64,000 nucleotides of DNA from Ralstonia soli (lineage in GTDB: Bacteria; Pseudomonadota; Gammaproteobacteria; Burkholderiales; Burkholderiaceae). Location: contig NZ_JAMXHT010000009.1 of the NCBI RefSeq assembly GCF_023955655.1, forward strand, positions 124,001 to 188,000, in the 5' to 3' direction. The position numbers and the translations under genes are program-made. This document shows, in pieces, positions 47,253 to 56,811 of this stretch. The notes under the pieces are model-generated. The model ran no database searches and was not told the DNA's origin. It saw only the letters and a list, made by a program, of their open reading frames with translations. Position 1 is the first letter of the stretch. Each line of letters opens with the position of its first letter.

Positions 47253-49265
47253 CTAGAGCGCAGTGGCGGGCACCACAGGCAGGACCACCTTGGACGGGTG
47301 ATCCGCATCGCTATAGACCGTCAACACGCCGATGAGCGAGTTGAGCAGCGTGGGCAGGGGGGGCACCCCCTGTGGCAGATTGCTCGCCCCGACAGCCACG
47401 CGCAGCTTGTGACCCTTGGCGATCAGCGCGCTGGTCGGAAACACCTCCACTGGAACCAGCACGGCGTGGCCGGGCGTGAGCGCCTGCACCGAGCCGGGGG
47501 TGAACGGGTGCCAGGGCTGGATCGACAGGCCGTTCATCATGCGCGAGCGGCTGGCGTCGACCGCGCGCAGCGACGCCGTCTGCAAACCGTCAGTGAGCGG
47601 GGTGACATTGCCGGCGGCATCCACATCGTCGATGCGCACCGACACGCCGGCATCCAGCGCCGTGGTGGAGATCCACACATCGGCTTCGATCGGGCCATTC
47701 AGGTAGACGTCGGCCGGCATGGGTGGCGTTTCGAACTTCACATCGGCGGCTTCGGCGAGGGTGTCGTCGGTCTGGCAGGGCAACGGGAGGAAGCCAGTCA
47801 GGCCTGCTGTCCACTGCGACAGGCTCATCGAACACGCGCCATTCAGCGGCTGTTGGGCGACCTGGCTGGCGGTTTCGTTGGCGGCCGGCGCGGTGGTCGA
47901 CAGGCTCTTGTCGCCGCGCAGGAAGAGCTGCTGCGCCTGCACTTGCGGATGCGGCCAGTCGGTGGCGGTGGCGTAGTGGCCGTAGCCGGTCACGTACTGC
48001 GTAACGTTGGGCAGCGCATCGGCCCCTACGTTCATGCCCTTCACGTACTGGTCAAACCACTGCAGCTGGATGTGGTTCAGCGGTGGCACGCCGTCCACCG
48101 GCAAACCATTGCCCATGGCGGCCTGCAGGTGCGTCCAGGGGCCGATCAGCAGCTTGGCCGGTGCCTGCGTCTTGATGGCTTCATACGTGAGCGGTTCGCT
48201 GCGCTGGAAGAGATCATGCAAGCCGCCCACAACGAAGGTCGGTACCTTGATCTTGCCGTCGTTCTCCAGCGGCGAGCGTGTCGCCCAGAATGGGCCGTCG
48301 TAGGCGGTGGCTGTTGTGCCCAGCAGCGCCTGCAGCATCGTCGGCAACTGGAACGTTGTGACTGCGGACACCAGGTGCTGCAGCACCGCCGGCAACCCGA
48401 TGGTCGAGTCGCTCAGCAATGTCGGATCCGTCAGGCTCAGCACCGACACCAGCCCGAACCACGCCGGGATGAACGTCAGGTTGGTCTGCCCGCCGGTGAA
48501 GACGATGTCGCGATACCCGTCGCCAATGGGCACGATGGGGAAGGCCGCCTTCACCGCTGGATGGTTCTGCGCGGCCGTGATGACCGTCGTGATGCCGAGA
48601 TACGAAACGCCGTACAGGCCGATGGCGCCGTTGCTCCACGGCTGTTGCGTGACCCAGTCGACGACGTGGCCGTAGTCGCTCTGCTCGTCGGCGCCGAAGG
48701 CATCCCAGGTGCCTTGTGACTGGCCGGTGCCGCGCACGTCCACCACCACGGTCGCATAGCCGTGTTGGACGATGTACGGGTCCGCCCCGCCCAGCGCTGC
48801 GCCGATCGAAGCGGTGTATTGCGCGTTGCCGCCGTTGTATGAGGTCTGCACCAGCACCGTTGGGAACGTGCCGGAAGCAGGCTTGCCTGATGCGTCGGCC
48901 GGCAATGTCACGTAAGCGGCGAGCTTCGTGCCGTCGGGCATCATGATGTATTGGGTGGCTTGTCGTGCGATGCCGGCGTAGAGCGCGGGCGGGTTGTAGT
49001 CGACCCACTTGGCACCTGCGTTGCTCGTGATGGACGTGCCCGGTTGCGCAGCGGTGGCACGCGTGCCGAGCGTGGTCCAGTTGATTGCGGCGGGCTGTGC
49101 CGGCTGTGTTGGCTGCGGTGTGGTGTTTGAATTAAGCGGGGTGCTGTCGTTGGTGGCGACAGTCGAGCCGCTGTCACCGCCGCAGCCCGACAGCGAAAGC
49201 GCTACGCATAGCAGCACCGAAATCAGCGCGCGGCTGTGCCGCAAGCGTGGGTTGCCCATCTCCAT
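47253..49265 (-). CDS. Exported CocE/NonD-type (X-Pro dipeptidyl-peptidase S15 family) hydrolase lipoprotein
   Basis: A 670-aa protein. The N-terminus is a lipoprotein signal with lipobox LSLSGC, then a Ser/Thr/Pro linker. The alpha/beta-hydrolase core has the nucleophile Ser221 in YGVSYLGITT and FVVGGLHDLF (Asp). His lies in LIGPWTHLQAAMG. A C-terminal jelly-roll of S15 enzymes follows. Members hydrolyse peptides, esters or amides such as cocaine and glutaryl-cephalosporins; the substrate here is unknown. Start ATG 49265 with AGGAGA; the frame extends further without signal features. Placement at the outer envelope by the lipobox is inferred. Confidence 0.88.
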   Translation of the reverse strand: MEMGNPRLRHSRALISVLLCVALSLSGCGGDSGSTVATNDSTPLNSNTTPQPTQPAQPAAINWTTLGTRATAAQPGTSITSNAGAKWVDYNPPALYAGIARQATQYIMMPDGTKLAAYVTLPADASGKPASGTFPTVLVQTSYNGGNAQYTASIGAALGGADPYIVQHGYATVVVDVRGTGQSQGTWDAFGADEQSDYGHVVDWVTQQPWSNGAIGLYGVSYLGITTVITAAQNHPAVKAAFPIVPIGDGYRDIVFTGGQTNLTFIPAWFGLVSVLSLTDPTLLSDSTIGLPAVLQHLVSAVTTFQLPTMLQALLGTTATAYDGPFWATRSPLENDGKIKVPTFVVGGLHDLFQRSEPLTYEAIKTQAPAKLLIGPWTHLQAAMGNGLPVDGVPPLNHIQLQWFDQYVKGMNVGADALPNVTQYVTGYGHYATATDWPHPQVQAQQLFLRGDKSLSTTAPAANETASQVAQQPLNGACSMSLSQWTAGLTGFLPLPCQTDDTLAEAADVKFETPPMPADVYLNGPIEADVWISTTALDAGVSVRIDDVDAAGNVTPLTDGLQTASLRAVDASRSRMMNGLSIQPWHPFTPGSVQALTPGHAVLVPVEVFPTSALIAKGHKLRVAVGASNLPQGVPPLPTLLNSLIGVLTVYSDADHPSKVVLPVVPATAL

Positions 49266-49770
49266 GGGGGTGTCTCCTCTTGAATGCTCTTGTTGTTTGG
49301 GGGGGGCGGCATGCCGAGGGTGGCGGCACGCGGCAGCGCGCTTCCGGTCGGGAAGCGATGCAAGCGAAGAGGCCGGCGCAGAAGAGGGGTGAGTCACACG
49401 GCCGACCATGCGCCAGCGGGCTTGGACGCAAGGTAAAGCGCCAAGCATGCCTGTTAAGCGATGATGCGCACCCCGCCTCGCGCCGTACGTTGGAGCGTGT
49501 TCGGGGCCCGGAATACCCTTCGCGTTACGTAACGTGCGACGTAACGCAGGCGGCAGTGGCGCGATTTTCGGATGAGAAATCCGCACCCCACCGCCGGAGG
49601 GACTCTACCCGCCAATCCGCGCCAACAGGGCGTTTCAAACACGTCGGAATGACAATGGATGCATGCATAGAGTGCGCGCTCGAATGTGTGCTGGCACTGG
49701 CATGGAGGTTGCGTAACTCCAGCGGACACGCCCGGCACAGGGCGCCGCGCATAGACAGACAGGGGCCAAT
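49266..49770. other. 505-base intergenic region with a TTACGTAA-type operator
   Basis: No confident gene. It holds the probable promoters of the minus-strand hydrolase and the plus-strand small gene. The only marked element is the inverted repeat at 49522-49547. Confidence 0.5.
49522..49547. promoter_or_regulatory. Inverted repeat, possible operator
   Basis: GCGTTACGT, 8-base spacer, ACGTAACGC: perfect 9-bp arms. The left arm also starts a 12-bp palindrome CGTTACGTAACG at 49523-49534, so three ACGTAACG-type half sites are packed here. Looks like a binding site for a dimeric repressor; the regulator is unknown. Confidence 0.5.
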
Positions 49771-50049
49771 ATGAACCGCACCATTCAAGACGTTGAAATT
49801 GCCGCCGCCATCGACGCGGACCTGCTGCGCCGTCGCGAGCAGTTTTCCGGGCAGCCCGCCGCATGGCGCGTGTGGTCCGAGGCCGCGCACGTTGCCACCC
49901 TGAACGAACGTGCGCGCATCGCCTTCATCGAACATGTCGCCGCCAGTCGCGGTGCTGATATCGCGCTCCGCCTGCTGATGAAGGCGCAGTCGATTCGCGA
50001 ACAGATTACGCAGACGTTGCTCCTGAGCGAGGCACCGACGCTGCATTGA
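49771..50049 (+). CDS. Small hypothetical protein
   Basis: A 92-aa, signal-free, largely helical protein (MNRTIQDVEIAAAIDADLLRR...) with a Trp/Arg-containing middle (GQPAAWRVWSEAAHVATLNE) and an Ala/Leu/Arg-rich end. The ATG follows AGGGGCCAAT. A T-rich hairpin terminator lies just downstream, supporting a real transcript. I do not recognise the family. Confidence 0.6.
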   Translation: MNRTIQDVEIAAAIDADLLRRREQFSGQPAAWRVWSEAAHVATLNERARIAFIEHVAASRGADIALRLLMKAQSIREQITQTLLLSEAPTLH

Positions 50050-50103
50050 GTTAGCGAGGGGAATGCCGGCCGTGCAAGACGTGCCGGAAGTGCAGTGGGA
50101 TGC

Positions 50104-50138
50104 AAAAGGCCCGGTCGGGAGACTGGGCCTTTTGTTTT
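50104..50138 (+). terminator. Terminator after the small hypothetical gene
   Basis: AAAAGGCCC...GGGCCTTTT, followed by GTTTTG. Confidence 0.85.
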
Positions 50139-50166
50139 GGGCGATGCGGATGGGCCGGGGAAATGA

Positions 50167-50190
50167 AAATGCCCGCTTGCGCGGGCATTT
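50167..50190 (-). terminator. Terminator downstream of tRNA-Ser
   Basis: Perfect 10-bp stem AAATGCCCGC / GCGGGCATTT with a TTGC loop; on the minus strand TTTC follows, ending the tRNA transcript. Confidence 0.75.
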
Positions 50191-50196
50191 GTGTTC

Positions 50197-50287
50197 TGGC
50201 GGAGAGAGGGGGATTCGAACCCCCGATAGGCTATTAACCTATACACGCTTTCCAGGCGTGCGACTTAAACCACTCATCCATCTCTCC
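50197..50287 (-). tRNA. tRNA-Ser (anticodon GGA)
   Basis: Read on the minus strand: acceptor stem GGAGAGA/TCTCTCC. The D arm is GAGTGGTTTAAGTC. The anticodon stem CACGC/GCGTG holds loop CTGGAAA, giving anticodon GGA (reads UCC/UCU). A long variable arm (about 15 bases, TATAGGTTAATAGCCTA) is the class II feature of tRNA-Ser. The T arm GGGGGTTCGAATCCCCC and an encoded CCA end complete it. The 91-base length fits tRNA-Ser. Confidence 0.97.
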
Positions 50288-50465
50288 GGAAGCCCGCGAT
50301 TGTAGCACACCGTGCGGGCCAGCCAAGCCTTTGTGCGTGTATCGAGGGGGCAGCGGTGGGTTTGTGCTCTGGAGGGGAACCACTATTGCCGCGCGCAGGC
50401 GTTTGAACGTACGCTTCGCCGCATAAAAGTCACAAAAAAGAAACCATCCGGAGACCCTCACCCCC

Positions 50466-50933
50466 ATGGACTTGGACGTCAACCACAAGCCGGTCAGCGT
50501 CGATTGCGACCCGGCTACGCCGCTCTTGTGGGTGCTGCGTGATCACCTGAACCTGACCGGTACCAAGTTCGGCTGCGGCGTTGCGGCCTGCGGCGCGTGC
50601 ACGGTGCATGTGGATGGGGCGGCGGTGCGTTCCTGTGTGCTGCCGGTGGCTGCTGTGGCAGGCAAGCACATCACCACCATCGAAGGCTTGGGCGGCGGCG
50701 AAGGCAAGCGCCACGCGCTGCAGCAGGCCTGGGTGGAAGAACAGGTGCCGCAGTGCGGCTACTGCCAATCCGGCATGCTGATGGCGGCCGCTGACCTGCT
50801 GGCGCAGCACCCCGACCCCACCGACGCCGACATCGACGCCGCCATGACCAACATCTGCCGCTGCGGCACGTACCCGCGCGTGCGTGCCGCCATCAAGCGC
50901 GCTGCCAGGGCGCTGCGGGAGGGGCAGGCATGA
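50466..50933 (+). CDS. Molybdenum hydroxylase small subunit, [2Fe-2S] (IorA-type)
   Basis: A 155-aa ferredoxin-like subunit of an aldehyde-oxidase/isoquinoline 1-oxidoreductase type enzyme. The first cluster ligands are in [17 protein letters not shown] with a later Cys; the second cluster is in CGYCQSGM and CRCGTYPRV. It passes electrons from the molybdopterin subunit encoded next. The stop overlaps the next ATG by four bases (ATGA), so translation is coupled. No FAD subunit gene is adjacent, as is usual for the IorAB type, which uses a periplasmic cytochrome. Confidence 0.92.
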   Translation: MDLDVNHKPVSVDCDPATPLLWVLRDHLNLTGTKFGCGVAACGACTVHVDGAAVRSCVLPVAAVAGKHITTIEGLGGGEGKRHALQQAWVEEQVPQCGYCQSGMLMAAADLLAQHPDPTDADIDAAMTNICRCGTYPRVRAAIKRAARALREGQA

Positions 50934-53239
50934 ACGCCAACGCAACCAAGCCGACGAAGGTCCGTTCAGGACGCCGCCGCTTCCTGCTGGGCGCACTGGG
51001 GGTGGGCGGAGCGCTGGTGGTGGGTTGGGGCGTGATGCCGCCGCGCAGCCGCGTGGGCACTCCGTCCGTCTTTCCGGAACACAGCGGCGAGATCGCGCTG
51101 AACGGCTGGATCAAGATCACGCCCGAAGGCAACGTCGTGCTCGCCATGCCGCGCGTAGAGATGGGGCAGGGCATCCACACCGCGCTGTCGATGCTGGCGG
51201 CGGAAGAACTCGATATTCCGCTCACGCGCGTGCGCATCGATACCGCGCCGGTGGAGCGCATCTACGGCAACGTCGTCGCCATGGGCATCGGCTCGCTGCC
51301 GGTGCACCCGGACAGCGAGGGCAAGACCTGGGCGCGTGCGTTGGCCTGGGTGATGTCCAAGAGCGCGCGCGAGATCGGCCTCATCATCACCGGCGGCAGC
51401 AGCAGCGTGGCCGACGGCTGGCAACCGGTGCGCGAGGCGGCCGCCACGGCGCGTGCCGCACTGGTGGAGGCGGCTGCACGCGAATGGAACGTGCCGGCGG
51501 CGCAGGTCAGCATCCACGATGGTCAGTTGATCGGGCCCAACGGCAAGCAGGCCGCGTTCGGCGGCATGGCAAAGACGGCGCAGGGCATTTCTGCGCCTTC
51601 CAACGTCACGCTCAAGCCTGCCTCGCAATACCAGTTGATCGGCAAGCCGGCGCTGCGCAATGATCTGGCGTCCAAGACGGATGGCAGCGCGCGCTTCTCG
51701 ATCGACACGCGCCTGCCCGGCATGCTGTATGCGGCCGTGGTCATGTGCCCGGTGTTTGGCGGCAAGCTCAAGACGTTCCAGTCGAAGGCGGCGCTCGGCA
51801 TGCCGGGCGTGCGCTACGTGGTGCCGTTTGAAGGTTCGGCGGGTGGCGCACCCGGTGTGGCTGTAGTGGCCGACCACTACTGGCAGGCGCGTCAGGCCCT
51901 GGCAACGGTCGAGCCGGTGTGGGACAACGGCCCGCATGCCGGGCTCGATTCGGCCGGTATCCGGCAGCAGCTCATCAGCGCGCTCGACAGCGACAAGAGC
52001 GGCTTCACCTATCGCTCGATGGGCGATGGCTTGAAAGCCTTCGACAGCAAGGCCGACGGCGTGACCGTGGTCGAGGCGGAATACACCGCGCCGTATCTCG
52101 CGCATGCAACCATGGAGCCGATCAACTGCACGGCACAGGTGACAAAGGACGGCGTGCAGCTCTGGGCGCCCACGCAGGTCGCCACGCTGGCGCAGTTGGT
52201 GGCGGCACATGCGGCCGGTGTCGGCCGCGACAAGGTGCACATCGACATCCCGTTCATCGGCGGCGGCTTTGGGCGGCGGCTGGAATCGGATTTCATCGGT
52301 CAGGCCGTGACCATCGCCACCAAGACCGAGGGCAAGCCGGTGCAGGTCATCTGGTCGCGCGAGGAAGACGTGCGGCACGACTTCTATCGCCCGCATGCCA
52401 TCGCACGGCTGAAGGCGCGCGTGGAGAACGGCAAGGTCACGGCGATCGCTTCGCGCAGCGCCGGTCAATCGATCCTCGCCGGTGAGCTGGACCGCCTGGC
52501 CGGCGCGCCCTCGGCGGGGATCGATCGCTACGCTGCGGAAGGGCTGTTCGACCTGCCGTACGAGATCGATCACGAACACATCGCGCATCTGGTGGTCGAT
52601 CTGCCGATCCCCGTGGGGTTCTGGCGCAGTGTCGGCCACTCGTACAACGGCTTCTTCATGGAGGGCTTCCTCAATGACGTGGCGGCTGCGGCCAAGCTCG
52701 ACCCGCTAGCCATGCGGCGCGATTTGCTGAAGGCCCATCCGCGTGAGCTGAAGGTGCTTGACACGGCGGCACAGGCGGCCGGTTGGGGGCCACCGCTGCC
52801 GCCCGCTGCCGATGGCGCACCGCGTGCGCGCGGGATCGCGCTGCACCCGAGCTTCGGCTCCGTGGTCGCGCAGGTGGTGGAGGTGTCGCTGAAGGACGGC
52901 AAGCCGCGCGTGCATCGCGTGGTGTGCGCGGTGGATTGCGGTACGGTGGTCAATCCGCGCATCGTCACGCAGCAGATGGAGAGTGCGGTCATCTTCGGCC
53001 TGACGGCGGCGCTGTACGGGCGGATCGACATCAAGGACGGGCAGGTCGTGCAGTCGAACTTCCCGGACTATCCGGCGCTCAAGATGGCCGAGACGCCCAT
53101 CATCGAGACGCACATCGTGCCGAGCACGGCGCAGCCCACTGGCGTGGGTGAGATTGGCGTGCCGCCGATTGCGCCTGCCGTGGCGCACGCCGTGGCGCAG
53201 TTGACCGGCAAGCCGGTGCGGCAACTGCCAATCGTGTGA
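50930..53239 (+). CDS. Molybdenum hydroxylase large subunit (IorB-type)
   Basis: A 769-aa molybdopterin-binding subunit. The N-terminus carries a Tat signal ([10 protein letters not shown], residues 15-24), so the mature enzyme is exported. Molybdopterin motifs such as [13 protein letters not shown] and the C-terminal [17 protein letters not shown] are present. Probable substrates are N-heterocycles or aldehydes, but this is inference. It overlaps the small subunit by four bases. No XdhC/CoxI-type maturation factor lies next to it. Confidence 0.92.
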   Translation: MNANATKPTKVRSGRRRFLLGALGVGGALVVGWGVMPPRSRVGTPSVFPEHSGEIALNGWIKITPEGNVVLAMPRVEMGQGIHTALSMLAAEELDIPLTRVRIDTAPVERIYGNVVAMGIGSLPVHPDSEGKTWARALAWVMSKSAREIGLIITGGSSSVADGWQPVREAAATARAALVEAAAREWNVPAAQVSIHDGQLIGPNGKQAAFGGMAKTAQGISAPSNVTLKPASQYQLIGKPALRNDLASKTDGSARFSIDTRLPGMLYAAVVMCPVFGGKLKTFQSKAALGMPGVRYVVPFEGSAGGAPGVAVVADHYWQARQALATVEPVWDNGPHAGLDSAGIRQQLISALDSDKSGFTYRSMGDGLKAFDSKADGVTVVEAEYTAPYLAHATMEPINCTAQVTKDGVQLWAPTQVATLAQLVAAHAAGVGRDKVHIDIPFIGGGFGRRLESDFIGQAVTIATKTEGKPVQVIWSREEDVRHDFYRPHAIARLKARVENGKVTAIASRSAGQSILAGELDRLAGAPSAGIDRYAAEGLFDLPYEIDHEHIAHLVVDLPIPVGFWRSVGHSYNGFFMEGFLNDVAAAAKLDPLAMRRDLLKAHPRELKVLDTAAQAAGWGPPLPPAADGAPRARGIALHPSFGSVVAQVVEVSLKDGKPRVHRVVCAVDCGTVVNPRIVTQQMESAVIFGLTAALYGRIDIKDGQVVQSNFPDYPALKMAETPIIETHIVPSTAQPTGVGEIGVPPIAPAVAHAVAQLTGKPVRQLPIV

Positions 53240-53266
53240 GGCTGACCACGTCTGCTGAACACGTGC

Positions 53267-56200
53267 TCACAGCAGCGCATGACGGATGGCAAATGCCGCG
53301 GCCTCCGCGCGATTGGCGCTGTGCGTTTTGCTGAGGATGCTGCTCACGTGGTTTGCCACCGTGTTCGGGCTGACAAACAGTTCGCGGGCAATCTGGCGGT
53401 TGCCCTTGCCCTGGGCCACCAGACGCAGCACTTGAGTTTCGCGACGGCTCAGCCCCGCAGGGTAATGCTCCATCGCAGCGGTCTGGGCCAACGCGCTGGC
53501 TGCGTCAATGCATGCCACCACACTGGTCATCCCGAGCGCTGCTGCCTCCTCTCTGGCTGCGTTCTGCAAGCGGGTGGCATGCTCGAGGTCGCCCGGCTCG
53601 CCGCGACGCAAAAGCATCTGGGCAAAGTACAGGCGCGTGCGCACGAGCGCTGGCCGCGCGCCTTGGCGCTCATTCATCGCCAACGCGGCTTCGAAATGTT
53701 GCTGGGCTCGCGGCAAGTCGCCCACCGTTGCACTCAGTGCGCCGAGTATCGCGTCGGCCGCGCCGAATGAGGCGATGGCCGTACCGAACAGCAGGTTGCG
53801 TCCGCTGGAAGGGGCCAGCAACTGGTACAGCGTTACGGCTCGGGCGGCATCGCCGAGGGCGTGGCAGACAATGGCCAGGTACGTGAGATTGGCCACCCAG
53901 ACGCCATCGCGCGCAATCGCACGGAAGTCACTGTCGGCGAGTGCGTCGAACTTCTTGCGCGCCGCGTCCATCTGGCCAAGCTCGACGTGCATCAAGGCGA
54001 TTCCGGGCTGCCAGACATCCATCGCGCTGGTGTGCTGAACGAAATGCTCCACCAGCGGTGCCACCTCGTGCAGTCGGCCCTGCTCGCGGCGCAGGGTGAA
54101 CATCTGAACGCTGTAGGCACCGGCTGCGTCCATGCCTGGCATGCGGCGCGCGATTTCGTAAGCGCGGGGTATCAGGCGCTCCGCATCGGCAAAGCGCCCC
54201 TCGAACAACGCGTGCATGGCGCGCGACATGCTGGCGGTATAGCGGATGAAGGGCAGGCGCAGCGTCTCTCCGCCGTGCTCGTATTCCTCCAGGTTTGCGC
54301 GCCAGGCCGCCATGTCGCCGAGCTCGAAGTCATCGAAGAGGTGCCAGGCTCGCGTCGCGCACATCAGTATGCGATCGCCGGCCTGCCGGGCCAGTTCATA
54401 TGCTTCGTCCGAGGCAGCGATGCGCTCGGCGATGCGCTCCTGCTGCCAGCGCAGCGACACGGTGGCGACCAGGGTATCGGCCAGCGTTGCCGGGTCGCCG
54501 GCGGTGCGTGCCACTGCGATGGCCTGCTCATGCACCCGGATGGCCTGCTCCTCCTCGCCGCTGAAGATGAGGGCGCGCGCGAGGGCGCTCAGCAGGCGGG
54601 CGTTCATCACGGGGTCGGCGCTGGTCTGGGCCGCAAGGGCTTCGCGCAGCAGCTCGGCCGCGGGGCCGCCGGGCAGCCCTGGGCTCCAGCTCGCCGTTTC
54701 GAAGCCGAGTGCCGCGTGTGCCAGCTCCTTGGTGTTGCCGTACTCGGCGCTCAGGCGCGCCGCCTCCTTGAAGGTCTGCATGGCCTGGAGCCAATCGCCG
54801 GCGCGGCTGTGCGCGGTGCCCAGCGCATTGAGCAGACTGCAGCGCGTCTCGCGTGGGAGGCCAGTGCCAACGTCCATCGCTTGCAGCGCCATCTGGCAAT
54901 AGCGCGCCGATTCCTCGTGCGCAAGCTGGCAGTCGGCGCGCCGTGCCGCGCGCTGCGCGTAATCCACGGCCTGCGCGGCATCCCCGCCGGGCAGTGCAGC
55001 CCAGTGGTGATGGGCCAGTGCGGGGAGATGCGGCTCGAGGTCGTCGCCGCAGATCATCTCGATGGCGCGCGCGAGCTTCAGGTGGAGCCGGCTGCGCCGG
55101 GGTACGGGGATCTCGTCGTAAAGGGTCTCGCGAAACAGGGCATGGGCGAAGTGATAGTGGCCGGGTTCACGCAAGGCTTCGACCACACGGGCCTGCAGAG
55201 CCTCGTCGATCGCCGCGCTGCAGGCGTCCTCGTCGATATCATCCGCCAGGGCGGTCAGCAGCCGGAATTCGAAGGCGCGGCCGATGACGGCTGCGGCGGT
55301 GAGCACCTTGTTCGTGCTGGCGGACAGGCGATTCAGGCGGCGCCCGATCACTTCCTTGATGCCTTCGGGAATGCGCAGCGCACGGCTCGTGCCCGCTGCA
55401 GAACCTTCCTGTGCGAGCAGGCGCGTCATTTCACCGATGAACAAGGGGTTGCCTTCGGTCTGCACGTGAATCGCATCGACCAGCGCCGCAGCAAAGGTTG
55501 CCCCGCCGGCCAGATGCATCATGTGCGCCGTTTCCGCATGGGACAGCCCGCCCAGGCGCAGCCGTTCGAAGTGCGGTTGGCGCGCCAGTTCACCCAGCGT
55601 GGCCGACAGCGGGTGTTGCCTCGACAGTTCGACATCACGGTACGTCACGAGCAGCAGAATGCGGCTGCCAGCCAGGTCGGGGGCAAGAAATTCGAGCAGG
55701 CGCAGCGATGACGCATCGGCCCAATGCAGGTTGTCGAGAACGAGCAGTAGCGGGTGCTGTTGCGCTGCGCGCTGCCAGAACGTGTTCACGGCATCGAACA
55801 GCCGGAACCGGGCCTGGGCGACTTCGGTACTTGGCGCGGCAACGGCGCGGTCGCGTAGTGGTTCAGGTAACCGGTCGGCAAGGTCGGGCACGATTTCCGC
55901 AAGCGGCGCCACCCCGCCAGCCAGCGCACGATTGATGCTGTCTTCGTCGTGCGCGGCGATCCAGCTACGCACCAGTTGTTGCCAGGGCCAGTAGGGCGGC
56001 GCACCGGGCTCTTCATTGCAGCGGCCCCAAAACGCGCGCATACCTTGCCGTTCGGCCCGCTCGGCAACGATTTCCGCGGTGCGTGTTTTGCCGATGCCGG
56101 GCTCTCCGGCGAGCGCTGCGATGCTGCCGGTGCCGTTGTGTGCATGCGCCAACAGGCGATCAAGTGCCTCGAGCTCATGCTCGCGGCCGACGAAGCGGGC

Positions 56201-56332
56201 CATGGCCTGGCCGCTTTCTGTGCTGGCGGTCCGATCATCTTGCGTTGCAGGCTCAAGCGGCAACGGTGCGCCGCAGCCGTCGCAGAACTTCGCGTCCGGC
56301 CGGCACCAGCGGTCACAGCGAGTGCAGCGCAT
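53267..56332 (-). CDS. LuxR-family regulator with AAA module and N-terminal zinc ribbon
   Basis: A 1021-aa transcription regulator of the large MalT-like (LAL) layout. An N-terminal zinc ribbon has Cys3, Cys6, Cys17 and Cys20. A P-loop ATPase with Walker A GEPGIGKT is at 76-83; the Walker B region and sensor follow. TPR-like helical repeats fill about 400-940 and a C-terminal LuxR helix-turn-helix starts near 960 (LSRRETQVLRLVAQGKGNRQ). Such STAND proteins bind a ligand, use ATP and then activate DNA. The zinc ribbon is uncommon. It lies 12 bases downstream of a DUF4242 gene on the same strand, diverging from an FAD oxidase gene. Confidence 0.88.
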   Translation of the reverse strand: MRCTRCDRWCRPDAKFCDGCGAPLPLEPATQDDRTASTESGQAMARFVGREHELEALDRLLAHAHNGTGSIAALAGEPGIGKTRTAEIVAERAERQGMRAFWGRCNEEPGAPPYWPWQQLVRSWIAAHDEDSINRALAGGVAPLAEIVPDLADRLPEPLRDRAVAAPSTEVAQARFRLFDAVNTFWQRAAQQHPLLLVLDNLHWADASSLRLLEFLAPDLAGSRILLLVTYRDVELSRQHPLSATLGELARQPHFERLRLGGLSHAETAHMMHLAGGATFAAALVDAIHVQTEGNPLFIGEMTRLLAQEGSAAGTSRALRIPEGIKEVIGRRLNRLSASTNKVLTAAAVIGRAFEFRLLTALADDIDEDACSAAIDEALQARVVEALREPGHYHFAHALFRETLYDEIPVPRRSRLHLKLARAIEMICGDDLEPHLPALAHHHWAALPGGDAAQAVDYAQRAARRADCQLAHEESARYCQMALQAMDVGTGLPRETRCSLLNALGTAHSRAGDWLQAMQTFKEAARLSAEYGNTKELAHAALGFETASWSPGLPGGPAAELLREALAAQTSADPVMNARLLSALARALIFSGEEEQAIRVHEQAIAVARTAGDPATLADTLVATVSLRWQQERIAERIAASDEAYELARQAGDRILMCATRAWHLFDDFELGDMAAWRANLEEYEHGGETLRLPFIRYTASMSRAMHALFEGRFADAERLIPRAYEIARRMPGMDAAGAYSVQMFTLRREQGRLHEVAPLVEHFVQHTSAMDVWQPGIALMHVELGQMDAARKKFDALADSDFRAIARDGVWVANLTYLAIVCHALGDAARAVTLYQLLAPSSGRNLLFGTAIASFGAADAILGALSATVGDLPRAQQHFEAALAMNERQGARPALVRTRLYFAQMLLRRGEPGDLEHATRLQNAAREEAAALGMTSVVACIDAASALAQTAAMEHYPAGLSRRETQVLRLVAQGKGNRQIARELFVSPNTVANHVSSILSKTHSANRAEAAAFAIRHALL

Positions 56333-56344
56333 GTTGCGAAAGCC

Positions 56345-56602
56345 TTACACCAAGCTCTCCGGGCGCAGTTGCGTGACCTCGATCACCGCATCGGCGGGCA
56401 GGTTGGCCAGGCGCGCCGCCTGCCGGATGGCTTCCGCGCTCGGTGCTTCGTACAGGCAATAGGTCTTCTTGCGGTTGGCCGAGAGGAACGAAAAGACCCA
56501 GTTCACGCCGACGTCTGCATTGATCTTCTGGACGTTCGCGACGTCCGCGCCGCTCAACTCCAGCTCGTCGGCAAATTGGCGCTCGATGAGGAACAGTGGC
56601 AT
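56345..56602 (-). CDS. DUF4242 domain protein (SCO4226-like)
   Basis: An 85-aa protein matching DUF4242 (MPLFLIERQFADELELSGAD at the N-terminus, then NRKKTYCLYEAPSAEAIRQA). The family is known for small nickel-binding ferredoxin-like proteins such as SCO4226; whether nickel is bound here is unknown. Start ATG 56602 has an excellent AGGAGGGAAA site; the frame is open 28 codons earlier but those residues are not family-like. It precedes the LuxR gene in a two-gene unit. Confidence 0.87.
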   Translation of the reverse strand: MPLFLIERQFADELELSGADVANVQKINADVGVNWVFSFLSANRKKTYCLYEAPSAEAIRQAARLANLPADAVIEVTQLRPESLV

Positions 56603-56811
56603 TGGGTTTCCCTCCTGACGCATCGACGGGCCATGCCGCCATTGCGTTTCATTGAAGGCCGAAGACCGGGCAAAACAAATAGTCAATATTGACTATCCCA
56701 GGACAGTTCGGGCGCCGCGCCAAAATGATCAAGGCAGCGGATAGAACCGACGACGACCGCTACCTAGACTTCCATCACGATTTCCCTGCCCGAAGTGCCA
56801 AGGAGGCCAAC

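Noticed and set aside
50063-50305. An 80-codon frame over the tRNA-Ser gene
   Set aside because: It runs through a terminator and the complete tRNA; the tRNA cloverleaf explains the sequence.
53861-55711. A 616-codon plus-strand frame within the LuxR gene
   Set aside because: Antisense to the TPR and ATPase part of the regulator, with no ribosome site or domain.
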